Assembly (NCBI GenBank): GCA_036417435.1
Contig: CM070915.1
Location: 83,019,632-83,083,631 of the forward strand
Direction: 5' to 3'
From: Inia geoffrensis
Taxonomy: Eukaryota; Chordata; Mammalia; Artiodactyla; Iniidae
DNA length: 64,000 nt
The translations under genes and the position numbers were made by a program. Positions 50,101 through 62,448 of this stretch are shown one piece after another. The notes beneath the pieces were generated by a model that was not told the origin of the DNA, ran no database searches, and was given only the letters and a program-made list of their open reading frames with translations. How positions within the stretch are numbered: position 1 is the stretch's first letter; each line of letters starts with the position of its first letter.

Positions 50101-52879
50101 GTTTGTGTACTGGTTAAGATTAGGGCATTGGTTAGGGTAGGGCATCGGAAGTGGGTCAGGTTTAGGGATGGGTTTAGGGTTAGGGTTAAGGAATGGGGAG
50201 GGATTAGGGTACAATTTAGGGTACGACAACGCTTAAGGTTTAGCGTACGTGTGAGGGCACGAGTTAGTGTTGGTGTCCTGGTTAAGATTAGGGCACGGGT
50301 GAGGGTAAGGCTTCGGGTGAGGGTCAGGGTTAGGATTCGGGTTAGGGTTAGGGTTAAGGAATGCAGAGGGATTAGGGTACAACTTAGGGTACGACAGTGC
50401 TTAAGGGTTAGCGTTCGTGTGAGGGCAAGGGTTAGTGTTAGTGTCCTGGTTAAGATTAGGGCACGGGTGAGGGTAAGGCTTCAGGTGAGGGTCAGGGTTA
50501 GGATTCGGGTTAGGGTTAGGGTTAGGGAATGGGGAGGGATTAGGGTACAGGGTAGGGTACGACAATGCTTAAGGGTTAGCGTACGTTTGAGGGCATGAGA
50601 TAGTGTTTGTGTACTGGTTAAGATTAGGGCATTGGTTAGGGTAGGGCATCGGAAGTGGGTCAGGTTTAGGGATGGGGTTAGGGTTAGGGTTAAGGAATGG
50701 GGAGGGATTAGGGTACAATTTAGGGTACGACAACGCTTAAGGTTTAGCGTACGTGTGAGGGCACGAGTTAGTGTTGGTGTCTTGGTTAAGATTAGGGCAC
50801 AGGTGAGGGTAAGGTTTTGGGTGAGGGTCAGGGATAGAATTCGGGTTAGGGTTAGGGTTAGGGAATGGGGAGATATTAGGGCACAGTTTAGGGTACCACA
50901 ACGCTTAAGGTTTAGCGTACGTGTGAGGTCACTAGTTAGTGTTAGTGTACTGCTTGCGATTAGGGCACGGGTGAGGGTAAGGCCTCGGAAGGGGGTCACG
51001 TTAAGGGTTAGGGTTAGGGTTAGGTTTAGGGAATGGGGATTGATTAGGGTACAGGTTAGGGTACGGCAATGGCTTAGGGTTGGCTTACGTTAGAGGGCAT
51101 GGGTTAGTGTTGATGTACTGGTTAAAATTAGGACACGGGTGAGGGTAAAGTTTCGGGTGAGTGTCATGGTTAGGTTTCAGGTTAGGGTTAGGGTTAGGGA
51201 ATGGAGAGGGATTAGGGTACAGGTTAGGGCACCGCTGCGGTTTAGTGTTAGCGTACGTTTGAGGGCACGAGTTAGTCTTGGTGTCCTGGTTAAGATTAGG
51301 ACACGGGTGAGGGTAAGGCTTCGGGTGAGGGTCCGGGTTAGGATTCGGGTTAGGGTTAGGGTTAGGGAATGGAGAGGGATTAGGGTACAGGTTAGGGTAC
51401 GACAATGCTTAAGGCTTAGCGTAAGTGTGAGGGCACGAGTTAGTGTTGGTGTACTGGTTAAGACAACGGCACCGATGAGGGTAAGGCCTCGGAAAAGGGT
51501 CACGTTCAGGGTTTTGCTTAGGGTTAGGGTTAGGGAATGGGGAGGGATTAGGGTACAGGATAGGGTACGACAATGCTTAAGGGTTAGCGTACGTTTGAGG
51601 GCATGAGTTAGTGTTTGTGTACTGGTTAAGATTAGGGCATTGGTTAGGGTAGGGCATCGGAAGTGGGTCAGGTTTAGGGATGGGTTTAAGGTTAGGGTTA
51701 AGGAATGGGGAGGGATTAGAGTACAATTTAGGGTACGACAACGCTTAAGGTTTAGCGTACGTGTGAGGGCACGAGTTAGTGTTGGTGTCCTGGTTAAGAT
51801 TAGGCCACGGGTGAGGGTAAGGCTTCGGGTGAGGGTCAGGGTTAGGATTCGGGTTAGGGTTAGGGTTAAGGAATGCAGAGGGTTTAGGGTACAGCTTAGG
51901 GTACGACAGTGCTTAAGGGTTAGCGTTCGTGTGAGGGCAAGGGTTAGTGTTAGTGTCCTGGTTAAGATTAGGGCACGGGTGAGGCTAAGGCTTCAGGTGA
52001 GGGTCAGGGTTAGGATTTGGGTTAGGGTTAGGGTTAGGGAATGGGGAGGGATTAGGGTACAGTTTAGGGTACGACAACGATTAAGGGTTAGCGTACGTGT
52101 GAGGGCACAAGTTAGTGTTGGTGTCCTGGTTAAGATTAGGGCACGGGTGAGGGTAAGGTTTCGGGTGAGGGTCAGGGATAGAATTCGGGTTAGGGTTAGG
52201 TTTAGAGAATGGGGAGATATTAGGGCACAGTTTAGGGTACCACAACGCTTATGGTTTAGCGTACGTGTGAGGTCACTAGTTAGTGTTAGTGTACTGCTTA
52301 CGATTAGGGCACGGGTGAGGATAAGGCCTCGGAATAGGGTCACGTTAAGGATTAGGGTTAGGGTTAGGGTTAGGGAATGGGGATTGATTAGTGTACAGGT
52401 TAGGGTACGGCAATGGCTTAGGGTTGGCGTATGTTAGAGGGCATGGGTTAGTGTTGATGTACTGGTTAAAATTAGGACACGGGTGAGGTTAAAGTTTCGG
52501 GTGAGTGTCATGGTTAGGTTTCAGGTTAGGGTTAGGGTTAGGGAATGGAGAGGGATTAGGGTACAGGTTAGGGTACCGCTGCGGTTTAGTGTTAGCGTAC
52601 GTTTAAGGGCACGAGTTAGTCTTGGTGTCCTGGTTAAGATTAGGGCACGGGTGAGGGTAAAGTTTCGGGTGAGTGTCATGGTTAGGTTCCAGGTTAGGGT
52701 TAGGGTTAGGGAATGGAGAGGGATTAGGGTACAGGTTAGGGTACGACAGTGCTTAAGGGTTAGCATAAGTGTGAGGGCACGAATTAGTGTTGGTGTACTG
52801 GTTAAGACAACGGCACCGATGAGGTTAAGGCGTCGGAAAAGGGTCACGTTCAGGGTTGTGCTTAGGGTAAGGGTTAGGG
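47168..52879 (+). repeat. Tandem duplication, 2,856-bp period (17 monomers)
   Basis: HORs of 3, 6 and 8 monomers (type-1 markers 47272, 47776, 48784) are repeated in the same order (50128, 50632, 51640), offset 2,856 bp. Shared rare variants include TACAGGGTAGGG, GGCATGAGATAGTG, TGTCTTGGTTAAG, TTGGCTTACGTTAG, GGGCACCGCTGCGG, TTAGGCCACGGG and GGAATAGGGTCACG. In the 3-monomer units type 3 is followed directly by type 1. The 6-monomer units have 2/4 hybrids at 47840-48007 and 50696-50863. A few differences between copies show it is older than the 4,200-bp event. Confidence 0.87.
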
Positions 52880-54055
52880 AATGGGGAGGGATTAGGGTAC
52901 AGGATAGGGTACGACAATGCTTAAGGGTTAGCGTACGTTTGAGGGCATGAGTTAGTGTTTGTGTACTGGTTAAAATTAGGGCATTGGTTAGGGTAGGGCA
53001 TCGGAAGTGGGTCAGGTTTAGGGATGGGGTTAGGGTTAGGGTTAAGGAATGGGGAGGGATTAGGGTACAATTTAGGGTACGACAACGCTTAAGGTTTAGC
53101 GTACGTGTGAGGGCACGAGTTAGTGTTGGTGTCCTGGTTAAGATTAGGGCACGGGTGAGGGTAAGGCTTCGGGTGAGGGTCAGGGTTAGGATTCGGGTTA
53201 GGGTTAGGGTTAAGGAATGCAGAGGTATTAGGGTACAGCTTAGGGTACGACAGTGCTTAAGGGTTAGTGTTCGTGTGAGGGCAAGGGTTAGTGTTAGTGT
53301 CCTGGTTAAGATTAGGGTACGGGTGAGGGTAAGGTTTCGGGTGAAGTTCAGGGATAGAATTCGGGTTAGGGTTAGGGTTAGGGAATGGGGAGATATTAGG
53401 GCACAGTTTAGGGTACCACAACGCTTAAGGTTTAGCGTACGTGTGAGGTCACTAGTTAGTGTTAGTGTACTGCTTACGATTAGGGCACGGGTGAGGGTAA
53501 GGCCTCGGAAGAGGGTCACGTTAAGGGTTAGGGTTAGGGTTAGGGTTAGGGAATGGGGATTGATTAGGGTACAGGTTAGGGTACGGCAATGGCTTAGGGT
53601 TGGCGTACGTTAGAGGGCATGGGTTAGTGTTGATATATTGGTTAAAATTAGGACACGGGTGAGGGTAAAGTTTCGGGTGAGTGTCATGGTTAGGTTTCAG
53701 GTTAGGGTTAGGGTTAGGGAATGGAGAGGGATTAGGGTACAGGTTAGGGTACCGCTGCGGTTTAGTGTTAGCGTACGTTTGAGGGCACGAGTTAGTCTTG
53801 GTGTCCTGGTTAAGATTAGGGCACGGGTGAGGGTAAGGCTTCGGGTGAGGGTCAGGGTTAGGATTCGTGTTAGGGTTAGGGTTAGGGAATGGAGAGGGAT
53901 TAGGGTACAGGTTAGGGTACGACAATGCTTAAGGGTTAGCGTAAGTGTGAGGGCACGAGTTAGTGTTGGTGTACTGGTTAAGACAACGGCACCGATGAGG
54001 GTAAGGCCTCGGAAAAGGGTCACGTTCAGGGTTTCGCTTAGGGTTAGGGTTAGAG

Positions 54056-55567
54056 AATGGGGAGGGATTAGAGTACAGGATAGGGTACGACAATGCTTAA
54101 GGGTTAGCGTACGTTTGAGGGCATGAGTTAGTGTTTGTGTCCTGGTTAAGATTAGGGCATTGGTTAGGGTAGGGCATCGGAAGTGGGTCAGGTTTAGGGA
54201 TGGGGTTAGGGTTAGGGTTAAGGAATGGGGAGGGATTAGGGTACAATTTAGGGTACGACAACGCTTAAGGTTTAGCGTACGTGTGAGGGCACGAGTTAGT
54301 GTTGGTGTCCTGGTTAAGATTAGGGCACGGGTGAGGGTAAGGCTTCGGGTGAGGGTCAGGGTTAGGATTCGGGTTAGGGTTAGGGTTAAGGAATGCAGAG
54401 GGATTAGGGTACAGCTTAGGGTACGACAGTACTTAAGGGTTAGCGTTCGTGTGAGGGCAAGGGTTAGTGTTAGTGTCCTGGTTAAGATTAGGGCACGGGT
54501 GAGGGTAAGGCTTCAGGTGAGGGTCAGGGTTAGGATTCGGGTTAGGGTTAGGGTTAGGGAATGGGGAGGGATGAGGGTACAGTTTAGGGTACGAGAACGA
54601 TTAAGGGTTAGCGTACGTGTGAGGGCACGAGTTAGTGTTGGTGTCCTGGTTAAGATTAGGGCACGGGTGAGGGTAAGGTTTTGGGTGAGGGTCAGGGATA
54701 GAATTCGGGTTAGGGTTAGGGTTAGGGAATGGGGAGATATTAGGGCACAGTTTAGAGTACCACAACGCTTAAGGTTTAGCGTACGTGTGAGGTCACTAGT
54801 TAGTGTTAGTGTACTGCTTACGATTAGGGCACGGGTGAGGGTAAGGCCTCGGAAGAGGGTCACGTTAAGGGTTAGGGTTAGGGTTAGGGTTAGGGAATGG
54901 GGATTGATTAGGGTACAGGTTAGGGTACGGCAATGGCTTAGGGTTGGCGTACGTTAGAGGGCATGGGTTAGTGTTGATGTACTGGTTAAAATTAGGACAC
55001 GGGTGAGGGTAAAGTTTCGGGTGAGTGTCATGGTTAGGTTTCAGGTTAGGGTTAGGGTTAGGGAATGGAGAGGGATTAGGGTACAGGTTAGGGTACCGCT
55101 GCGGTTTAGTGTTAGTGTACGTGTGAGGGCACGAGTTAGTCTTGGTGTCCTGGTTAAGATTAGGGCACGGGTGAGGGTAAGGCTTCGGGTGAGGGTCAGG
55201 GTTAGGATTCGGGTTAGCGTTAGGGTTAGGGAATGGAGAGGGATTAGGGTACAGGTTAGGGTACGACAATGCTTAAGGGTTAGCGTAAGAGTGAGGGCAC
55301 GAGTTAGTCTTGGTGTCCTGGTTAAGATTAGGGCACTGGTGAGGGTAAGGCTTCGGGTGTGGGTCAGGGTTAGGATTCGGGTTAGGGTTAGGGTTAGGGA
55401 ATGGAGAGGGATTAGGGTACAGGTTAGGGTACGACAATGCTTAACGGTTAGCGTAAGTGTGAGGGCACGAGTTAGTGTTGGTGTACTGCTTAAGACAACG
55501 GCACCGATGAGGGTAAGGCCTCGGAAAAGGGTCACGTTCAGGGTTTCGCTTAGGGTTAGGGTTAGGG
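54056..55567 (+). repeat. Nine-monomer HOR with an 8/7 hybrid (55232-55399)
   Basis: The order is 1-7, 8/7, 8 over 1,512 bp. The hybrid has GCGTAAGAGTGAGGG, then GTTAGTCTTGG and the type-7 second half. The structure is as in the 9-monomer units at 31238, 36080 and 40280. Confidence 0.85.
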
Positions 55568-58500
55568 AATGGGGAGGGATTAGGGTACAGGATAGGGTAC
55601 GACAATGCTTAAGGGTTAGCGTACGTTTGAGGGCATGAGTTAGTGTTTGTGTACTTGTTAAGATTAGGGCATTGGTTAGGGTAGGGCATCGGAGGTGGGT
55701 CAGGTTTAGGGATGAGGTTAGGGTTAGGGTTAAGGAATGGGGAGGGATTAGGGTACAATTTAGGGTACGACAACGCTTAAGGTTTAGCGTACGTGTGAGG
55801 GCACGAGTTAGTGTTGGTGTCCTGGTTAAGATTAGGGCACGGGTGAGGGTAAGGCTTCGGGTGAGGGTCAGGGTTAGGATTCGGGTTAGGGTTAGGGTTA
55901 AGGAATGCAGAGGGATTAGGGTACAGCTTAGGGTACGACAGTGCTTAAGGGTTAGTGTTCGTGTGAGGGCAAGGGTTAGTGTTAGTGTCCTGGTTAAGAT
56001 TAGGCACGGGTGAGGGTAAGGCTTCAGGTGAGGGTCAGGTTTAGGATTCGGGTTAGGGTTAGGGTTAGGAAATGGGGAAGGATTAGGGTACAGTTTAGGG
56101 TACGACAACGATTAAGGGTTAGCGTACGTGTGAGGGCACAAGTTAGTGTTGGTGTCCTGGTTAAGATTAGGGCACCGGTGAGGGTAAGGTTTTGGGTGAG
56201 GGTCAGGGATAGAATTCGGGTTAGGGTTAGGGTTAGGGAATGGGGAGATATTAGGGCACAGTTTAGGGTACCACAACGCTTAAGGTTTAGCGTACGTGTG
56301 AGGTCACTAGTTAGTGTTAGTGTACTGCTTACGATTAGGGCACGGGTGAGGGTAAGGCCTCGGAAGAGGGTCACGTTAAGGGTTAGGGTTAGGGTTAGGG
56401 TTAGGGAATGGGGATTGATTAGCGTACAGGTTAGGGTACGGCAATGGCTTAGGGTTGGCGTACGTTAGAGGGCATGGGTTAGTGTTGATGTACTGGTTAA
56501 AATTAGGACACGGGTGAGGGTAAAGTTTCGGATGAGTGTCAAGGTTAGGTTTCAGGTTAGGGTTAGGGTTAGGGAATGGAGAGGGATTAGGGTACAGGTT
56601 AGGGTACCACTGCGGTTTAGTGTTAGCGTACGTTTGAGGGCACGAGTTAGTCTTGGTGTCCTGGTTAAGATTAGGGCACGGGTGAGGGTAAGGCTTCGGG
56701 TGAGGGTCAGGGTTAGGATTCGGGTTAGGGTTAGGGTTAGGGAATGGAGAGGGATTAGGGTACAGGTTAGGGTACGACAATGCTTAACGGTTAGCGTAAG
56801 TGTGAGAGCACGAGTTAGTGTTGGTGTACTGCTTAAGACAACGGCACCGATGAGGGTAAGGACTCGGAAAAGGGTCACGTTCAGGGTTTCGCTTAGGGTT
56901 AGGGTTTGGGAATGGGGAGGGATTAGGGTACAGGATAGGGTACGACAATGCTTAAGGGTTAGCGTACGTTTGAGGGCATGAGTTAGTGTTTGTGTACTTG
57001 TTAAGATTAGGGCATTGGTTAGGGTAGGGCATCGGAAGTGGGTAAGATTTAGGGATGGGGTTAAGGTTAGGGTTAAGGAATGGGGAGGGATTAGGGTACA
57101 ATTTAGGGTACGACAACGCTTAAGGTTTAGCGTACGTGTGAGGGCACGAGTTAGTGTTGGTGTCCTGGTTAAGATTAGGGCACGGGTGAGGGTAAGGCTT
57201 CGGGTGAGGGTCAGGGTTAGGATTCGGGTTAGGGTTAGGGTTAAGGAATGCAGAGGGATTATTGTACAGCTTAGGGTACGACAGTGCTTAAGGGTTAGCG
57301 TTCGTGTGAGGGCAAGGGTTAGTGTTAGTGTCCTGGTTAAGATTAGGGCACGGGTGAGGATAAGGCTTCAGGTGAGGGTCAGGTTTAGGATTCGGGTTAG
57401 GGTTAGGGTTAGGGAATGGGGAAGGATTAGGGTACAGTTTAGGGTACGACAACGATTAAGGGTTAGCGTACGTGTGAGGGCACAAGTTAGTGTTTGTGTC
57501 CTGGTTAAGATTAGGGCACGGGTGAGGGTAAGGTTTTGGGTGAGGGTCAGGGATAGAATTCGGGTTAGAGTTAGGGTTAGGGAATGGGGAGATATTAGGG
57601 CACAGTTTAGGGTACCACAACGCTTAAGGTTTAGCGTACGTGTGAGGTCACTAGTTAGTGTTAGTGTACTGCTTACGATTAGGGCACGGGTGAGGGTAAG
57701 GACTCGGAAGAGGGTCACATTAAGGGTTAGGGTTAGGGTTAGGGTTAGGGAATGGGGATTGATTAGGGTACAGGTTAGGGTACGGCAATGGCTTAGGGTT
57801 GGCGTACGTTAGAGGGCATGGGTTAGTGTTGATGTACTGGTTAAAATTAGGACACGGGTGAGGGTAAAGTTTCGGATGAGTGTCATGGTTAGGTTTCAGG
57901 TTAGGGTTAGGGTTAGGGAATGGAGAGGGATTAGGGTACAGGTTAGGGTACCACTGCGGTTTAGTGTTAGCGTACGTTTGAGGGCACGAGTTAGTCTTGG
58001 TGTCCTGGTTAAGATTAGGGCACGGGTGAGGGTAAGGCTTCGGGTGAGGGTCAGGGTTAGGATTCGGGTTAGGGTTAGGGTTAGGGAATGGAGAGGGATT
58101 AGGGTACAGGTTAGGGTACGACAATGCTTAAGGGTTAGCGTAAGTGTGAGGGCACGAGTTAGTGTTGGTGTACTGGTTAAGACAACGGCACCGATGAGGG
58201 TAAGGCCTCGGAAAAGGGTCACTTTCAGGGTTTCGCTTAGGGTTAGGGTTAGAGAATGGGGAGGGATTAGGGTACAGGATAGGGTACGACAATGCTTAAG
58301 GGTTAGCGTACGTTTGAGGGCATGAGTTAGAGTTTGTGTCCTGGTTAAGATTAGGGCATTGGTTAGGGTAGGGCATCGGAAGTGGGTCAGGTTTAGGGAT
58401 GGGGTTAGGGTTAGGGTTAAGGAATGGGGAGGGATTAGGGTACAATATAGGGTACGACAACGCTTAAGGTTTAGCGTACGTGTGAGGGCACGAGTTAGTG

Positions 58501-59598
58501 TTGGTGTCCTGGTTAAGATAAGGGCACGGGTGAGGGTAAGGCTTCGGGTGAGGATCAGGGTTAGAATTCGGGTTAGGGTTAGGGTTAAGGAATGCAGAGG
58601 GATTAGGGTACAGCTTAGGGTACGACAGTGCTTAAGGGTTAGCGTTCGTGTGAGGGCAAGGGTTAGTGTTAGTGTCCTGGTTAAGATTAGGGCACGGGTG
58701 AGGATAAGGCTTCAGGTGAGGGTCAGGGTTAGGATTCGGGTTAGGTTTAGGGTTAGGGAATGGGGAGGGATTAGGGTACAGTTTAGGGTACGACAATGAT
58801 TAAGGGTTAGCGTACGTGTGAGGGCACAAGTTAGTGTTGGTGTCCTGGTTAAGATTAGGGCACGGGTGAGGGTAAGGTTTCGGGTGAGGGTCAGGGATAG
58901 AATTCGGGTTAGGGTTAGGGTTACGGAATGGGGAGATATTAGGGCACAGTTTAGGGTACCACAACGCTTAAGGTTTAGCGTACGTGTGAGGTCACTAGTT
59001 AGTGTTAGTGTACTGCTTACGATTAGGGCACGGGTGAGGGTAAGGCCTCGGAAGAGGGTCACGTTAAGGGTTAGGGTTAGGGTTAGGGTTAGGGAATGGG
59101 GATTGATTAGGGTACAGGTTAGGGTACGGCAATGGCTTAGGGTTGGCGTACGTTAGAGGGCATGGGTTAGTGTTGATGTACTGGTTAAAATTAGGACACG
59201 GGTGAGGGTAAAGTTTCGGGTGAGTGTCATGGTTAGGTTTCAGGTTAGGGTTAGGGTTAGGGAATGGAGAGGGATTAGGGTACAGGTTAGGGTACCGCTG
59301 CGGTTTAGTGTTAGCGTACGTGTGAGGGCACGAGTTAGTCTTGGTGTCCTGGTTAAGATTAGGGCACGGGTGAGGGTAAGGCTTCGGGTGAGGGTCAGGG
59401 TTAGGATTCGGGTTAGGGTTAGGGTTAGGGAATGGAGAGGGATTAGGGTACAGGTTAGGGTACGACAATGCTTAAGGGTTAGCGTAAGTGTGAGGGCACG
59501 AGTTAGTGTTGGTTTACTGGTTAAGACAACGGCACCGATGAGGGTAAGGCCTCGGAAAAGGGTCACGTTCAGGGTTTCGCTTAGGGTTAGGGTTAGGG

Positions 59599-60600
59599 AA
59601 TGGGGAGGGATTAGGGTACAGGTTAGGGTACGACAATGCTTAAGGGTTAGCGTACGTTTGAGGGCATGAGTTAGTGTTTGTGTCCTGGTTAAGATTAGGG
59701 CATTGGTTAGGGTAGGGCATCGGAAGTGGGTCAGGTTTAGGGATGGGGTTAGGGTTAGGGTTAAGGAATGGGGAGGGATTAGGGTACAATTTAGGGTACG
59801 ACAACGCTTAAGGTTTAGCGTACGTGTGAGGGCACGAGTTAGTGTTGGTGTCCTGATTAAGATTAGGGCACAGGTGAGGGTAAAGTTTCGGGTGAGGGTC
59901 AGGGATAGAATTCGGGTTAGGGTTAGGGTTAGGGAATGGGGAGATATTAGGGCACAGTTTAGGGTACCACGACGCTTAAGTTTTAGCGTACGTGTGAGGT
60001 CACTAGTTAGTGTTAGTGTACTGTTTACGATTAGGGCACGGGTGAGGGTAAGGCCTCGGAAGAGGGTCACGTTAAGGGTTAGGGTTAGGGTTAGGGAATG
60101 GGGATTGATTAGCGTACAGGTTAGGGTACGGCAATGGCTTAGGGTTAACGTACGTTAGAGGGCATGGGTTAGTGTTGATATACTGGTTAAAATTAGGACA
60201 CGGGTGAGGGTATAGTTTCGGGTGAGTGTCATGGTTAAGTTTCAGGTTAGGGTTAGGGTTAGGGAATGGAGAGGGATTAGGGTACAGGTTAGGGTACCGC
60301 TGCCGTTTAGTGTTAGCGTACGTGTGAGGGCACGAGTTAGTCTTGGTATCCTGGTTAAGATTAGGGCACGGGTGAGGGTAAGGCTTCGGGTGAGGGTCAG
60401 GGTTAGGATTCGGGTTAGGGTTAAGGTTAGGGAATAGAGAGGGATTAGGGTACAGGTTAGGGTACGACAATGCTTAAGGGTTAGCGTAAGTGTGAGGGCA
60501 CGAGTTAGTGTTGGTGTACTGGTTAAGACAACGGCACCGATGAGGGTAAGGCCTCGGAAAAGGGTCACGTTCAGGGTTTCGCTTAGGGTTAGGGTTAGGG
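59599..60600 (+). repeat. Six-monomer HOR with a 2/4 hybrid (59767-59934), one hexamer short
   Basis: The order is 1, 2/4, 5, 6, 7, 8. The type 5 at 59935 is 162 bp because one terminal TTAGGG is missing, giving 1,002 bp in total. The type 8 at 60433 starts AATAGAGAGGG, a rare variant otherwise seen at 1690, near the other end of the window. Confidence 0.86.
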
Positions 60601-61944
60601 AATGGGGAGGGATTAGGGTACAGGATAGGGTACGACGATGCTTAAGGGTTAGCGTACGTTTGAGGGCATGAGTTGGTGTTTGTGTACTGGTTAAGATTAG
60701 GGCATTGGTTAGGGTAGGGCATCGGAAGTGGGTCAGGTTTAGGGATGGGGTTAGGGTTAGGGTTAAGGAATGGGGAGGGATTAGGGTACAATTTAGGGTA
60801 CGACAACGCTTAAGGTTTAGCGTACGTGTGAGGGCACGAGTTAGTGTTGGTGTCCTGGTTAAGATTAGGGCACGGGTGAGGGTAAGGCTTCGGGTGAGGG
60901 TCAGGGTTAGGATTCGGGTTAGGGTTAGGGTTAAGGAATGCAGAGGGATTAGGGTACAGCTTAGGGTACGACAGTGCTTAAGGGTTAGCGTTCGTGTGAG
61001 GGCAAGTGTTAGTGTTAGTGTCCTGGTTAAGATTAGGGCACGGGTGAGGGTAAGGCTTCAGGTGAGGGTCAGGTTTAGGATTCGGGTTAGGGTTAGGGTT
61101 AGGGAATTGGGAAGGATTAGGGTACAGTTTAGGGTACGACAACGATTAAGTGTTAGCGTACGTGCGAGGGAACAAGTTATTGTTGGTGTCCTGGTTAAGA
61201 TTAGGGCACGGGTGAGGGTAAGGTTTCGGGTGAGGGTCAGGGATAGAATTCGGGTTAGGGTTAGGGTTAGGGAATGGGGAGATATTAGGGCACAATTTAG
61301 GGTACCACAACGCTTAAGGTTTAGCGTTCGTGTGAGGTCACTAGTTAGTGTTAGTGTACTGCTTACGATTAGGGCACGGGTGAGGGTAAGGCCTCGGAAG
61401 AGGGTCACGTTAAGGGTTAGGGTTAGGGTTAGGGTTAGGGAATGGGGATTGATTAGGGTACAGGTTAGGGTACGGCAATGGCTTAGGGTTGGCGTACGTT
61501 AGAGGGCATGGGTTAGTGTTGATGTACTGGTTAAAATTAGGACACGGGTGAGGGTAAAGTTTCGGGTGAGTGTCATGGTTAGGTTTCAGGTTAGGGTTAG
61601 GGTTAGGGAATGGAGAGGGATTAGGGTACAGGTTAGGGTACCGCTGCGGTTTAGTGTTAGCGTACGTGTGAGGGCACGAGTTAGTCTTGGTGTCCTGGTT
61701 AAGATTAGGGCACGGGTGAGGGTAAGGCTTCGGGTGAGGGTCAGGGTTAGGATTCGGGTTAGGGTTAAGGTTAGGGAATGGAGAGGGATTAGGGTACAGG
61801 TTAGGGTACGACAATGCTTAAGGGTTAGCGTAAGTGTGAGGGCACGAGTTAGTGTTGGTGTACTGGTTAAGACAACGGCACCGATGAGGGTAAGGCCTCG
61901 GAAAAAGGTCACGTTCAGGGTTTCGCTTAGGGTTAGGGTTAGGG

Positions 61945-62112
61945 AATGGGGAGGGATTAGGGTACAGGATAGGGTACGACAATGCTTAAGGGTTAGCGTA
62001 GGTTTGAGGGCATGAGTTAGTGTTTGTGTACTGGTTAAGATTAGGGCATTGGTTAGGGTAGGGCATCGGAAGTGGGTCAGGTTTAGGGATGGGGTTAGGG
62101 TTAGGGTTAAGG
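61945..62112 (+). repeat. Monomer type 1 (reference)
   Basis: It is recognised by TACAGGATAGGG near its start, GGGCATGAGTTAGTGTTTG in the middle, and GGCATTGGTTAGGGTAGGG followed by CATCGGAAGTGGGTCAG. It ends in GGGTTAAGG, an end shared only with type 2. Its TTGGTTAGG motif, 104 bases into the monomer, was used as the phase marker for measuring HOR lengths in this window. Confidence 0.93.
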
Positions 62113-62280
62113 AATGGGGAGGGATTAGGGTACAATTTAGGGTACGACAACGCTTAAGGTTTAGCGTACGTGTGAGGGCACGTGTTAGTGTTGGTGTCCT
62201 GGTTAAGATTAGGGCACGGGTGAGGGTAAGGCTTCGGGTGAGATTCAGGGTTAGGATTCGGGTTAGGGTTAGGTTTAAGG
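62113..62280 (+). repeat. Monomer type 2 (reference)
   Basis: It is recognised by TACAATTTAGGG and CAACGCTTAAGGTTTAGCG in the first half and by the terminal GGGTTAAGG. This particular copy has small private changes (GGCACGTGTT, GAGATTCAGGG). The second half is the common backbone also found in types 3 and 7. Confidence 0.92.
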
Positions 62281-62448
62281 AATGCAGAGGGATTAGGGTA
62301 CAACTTAGGGTACGACAGTACTTAAGGGTTAGCCCTCGTGTGAGGGCAAGTGTTAGTGTTAGTGTCCTGGTTAAGATTAGGGCACGGGTGAGGGTAAGGC
62401 TTCAGGTGAGGGTCAGGGTTAGGATTCGGGTTAGGGTTAGGGTTAGGG
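62281..62448 (+). repeat. Monomer type 3 (reference)
   Basis: It starts AATGCAGAGGG instead of AATGG. It usually has GCGTTCGTGTGAGGGCAAGG (this copy has GCCCTCGTG) and CTTCAGGTGAGGG. It ends GGATTCGGG followed by three TTAGGG hexamers. Confidence 0.92.
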
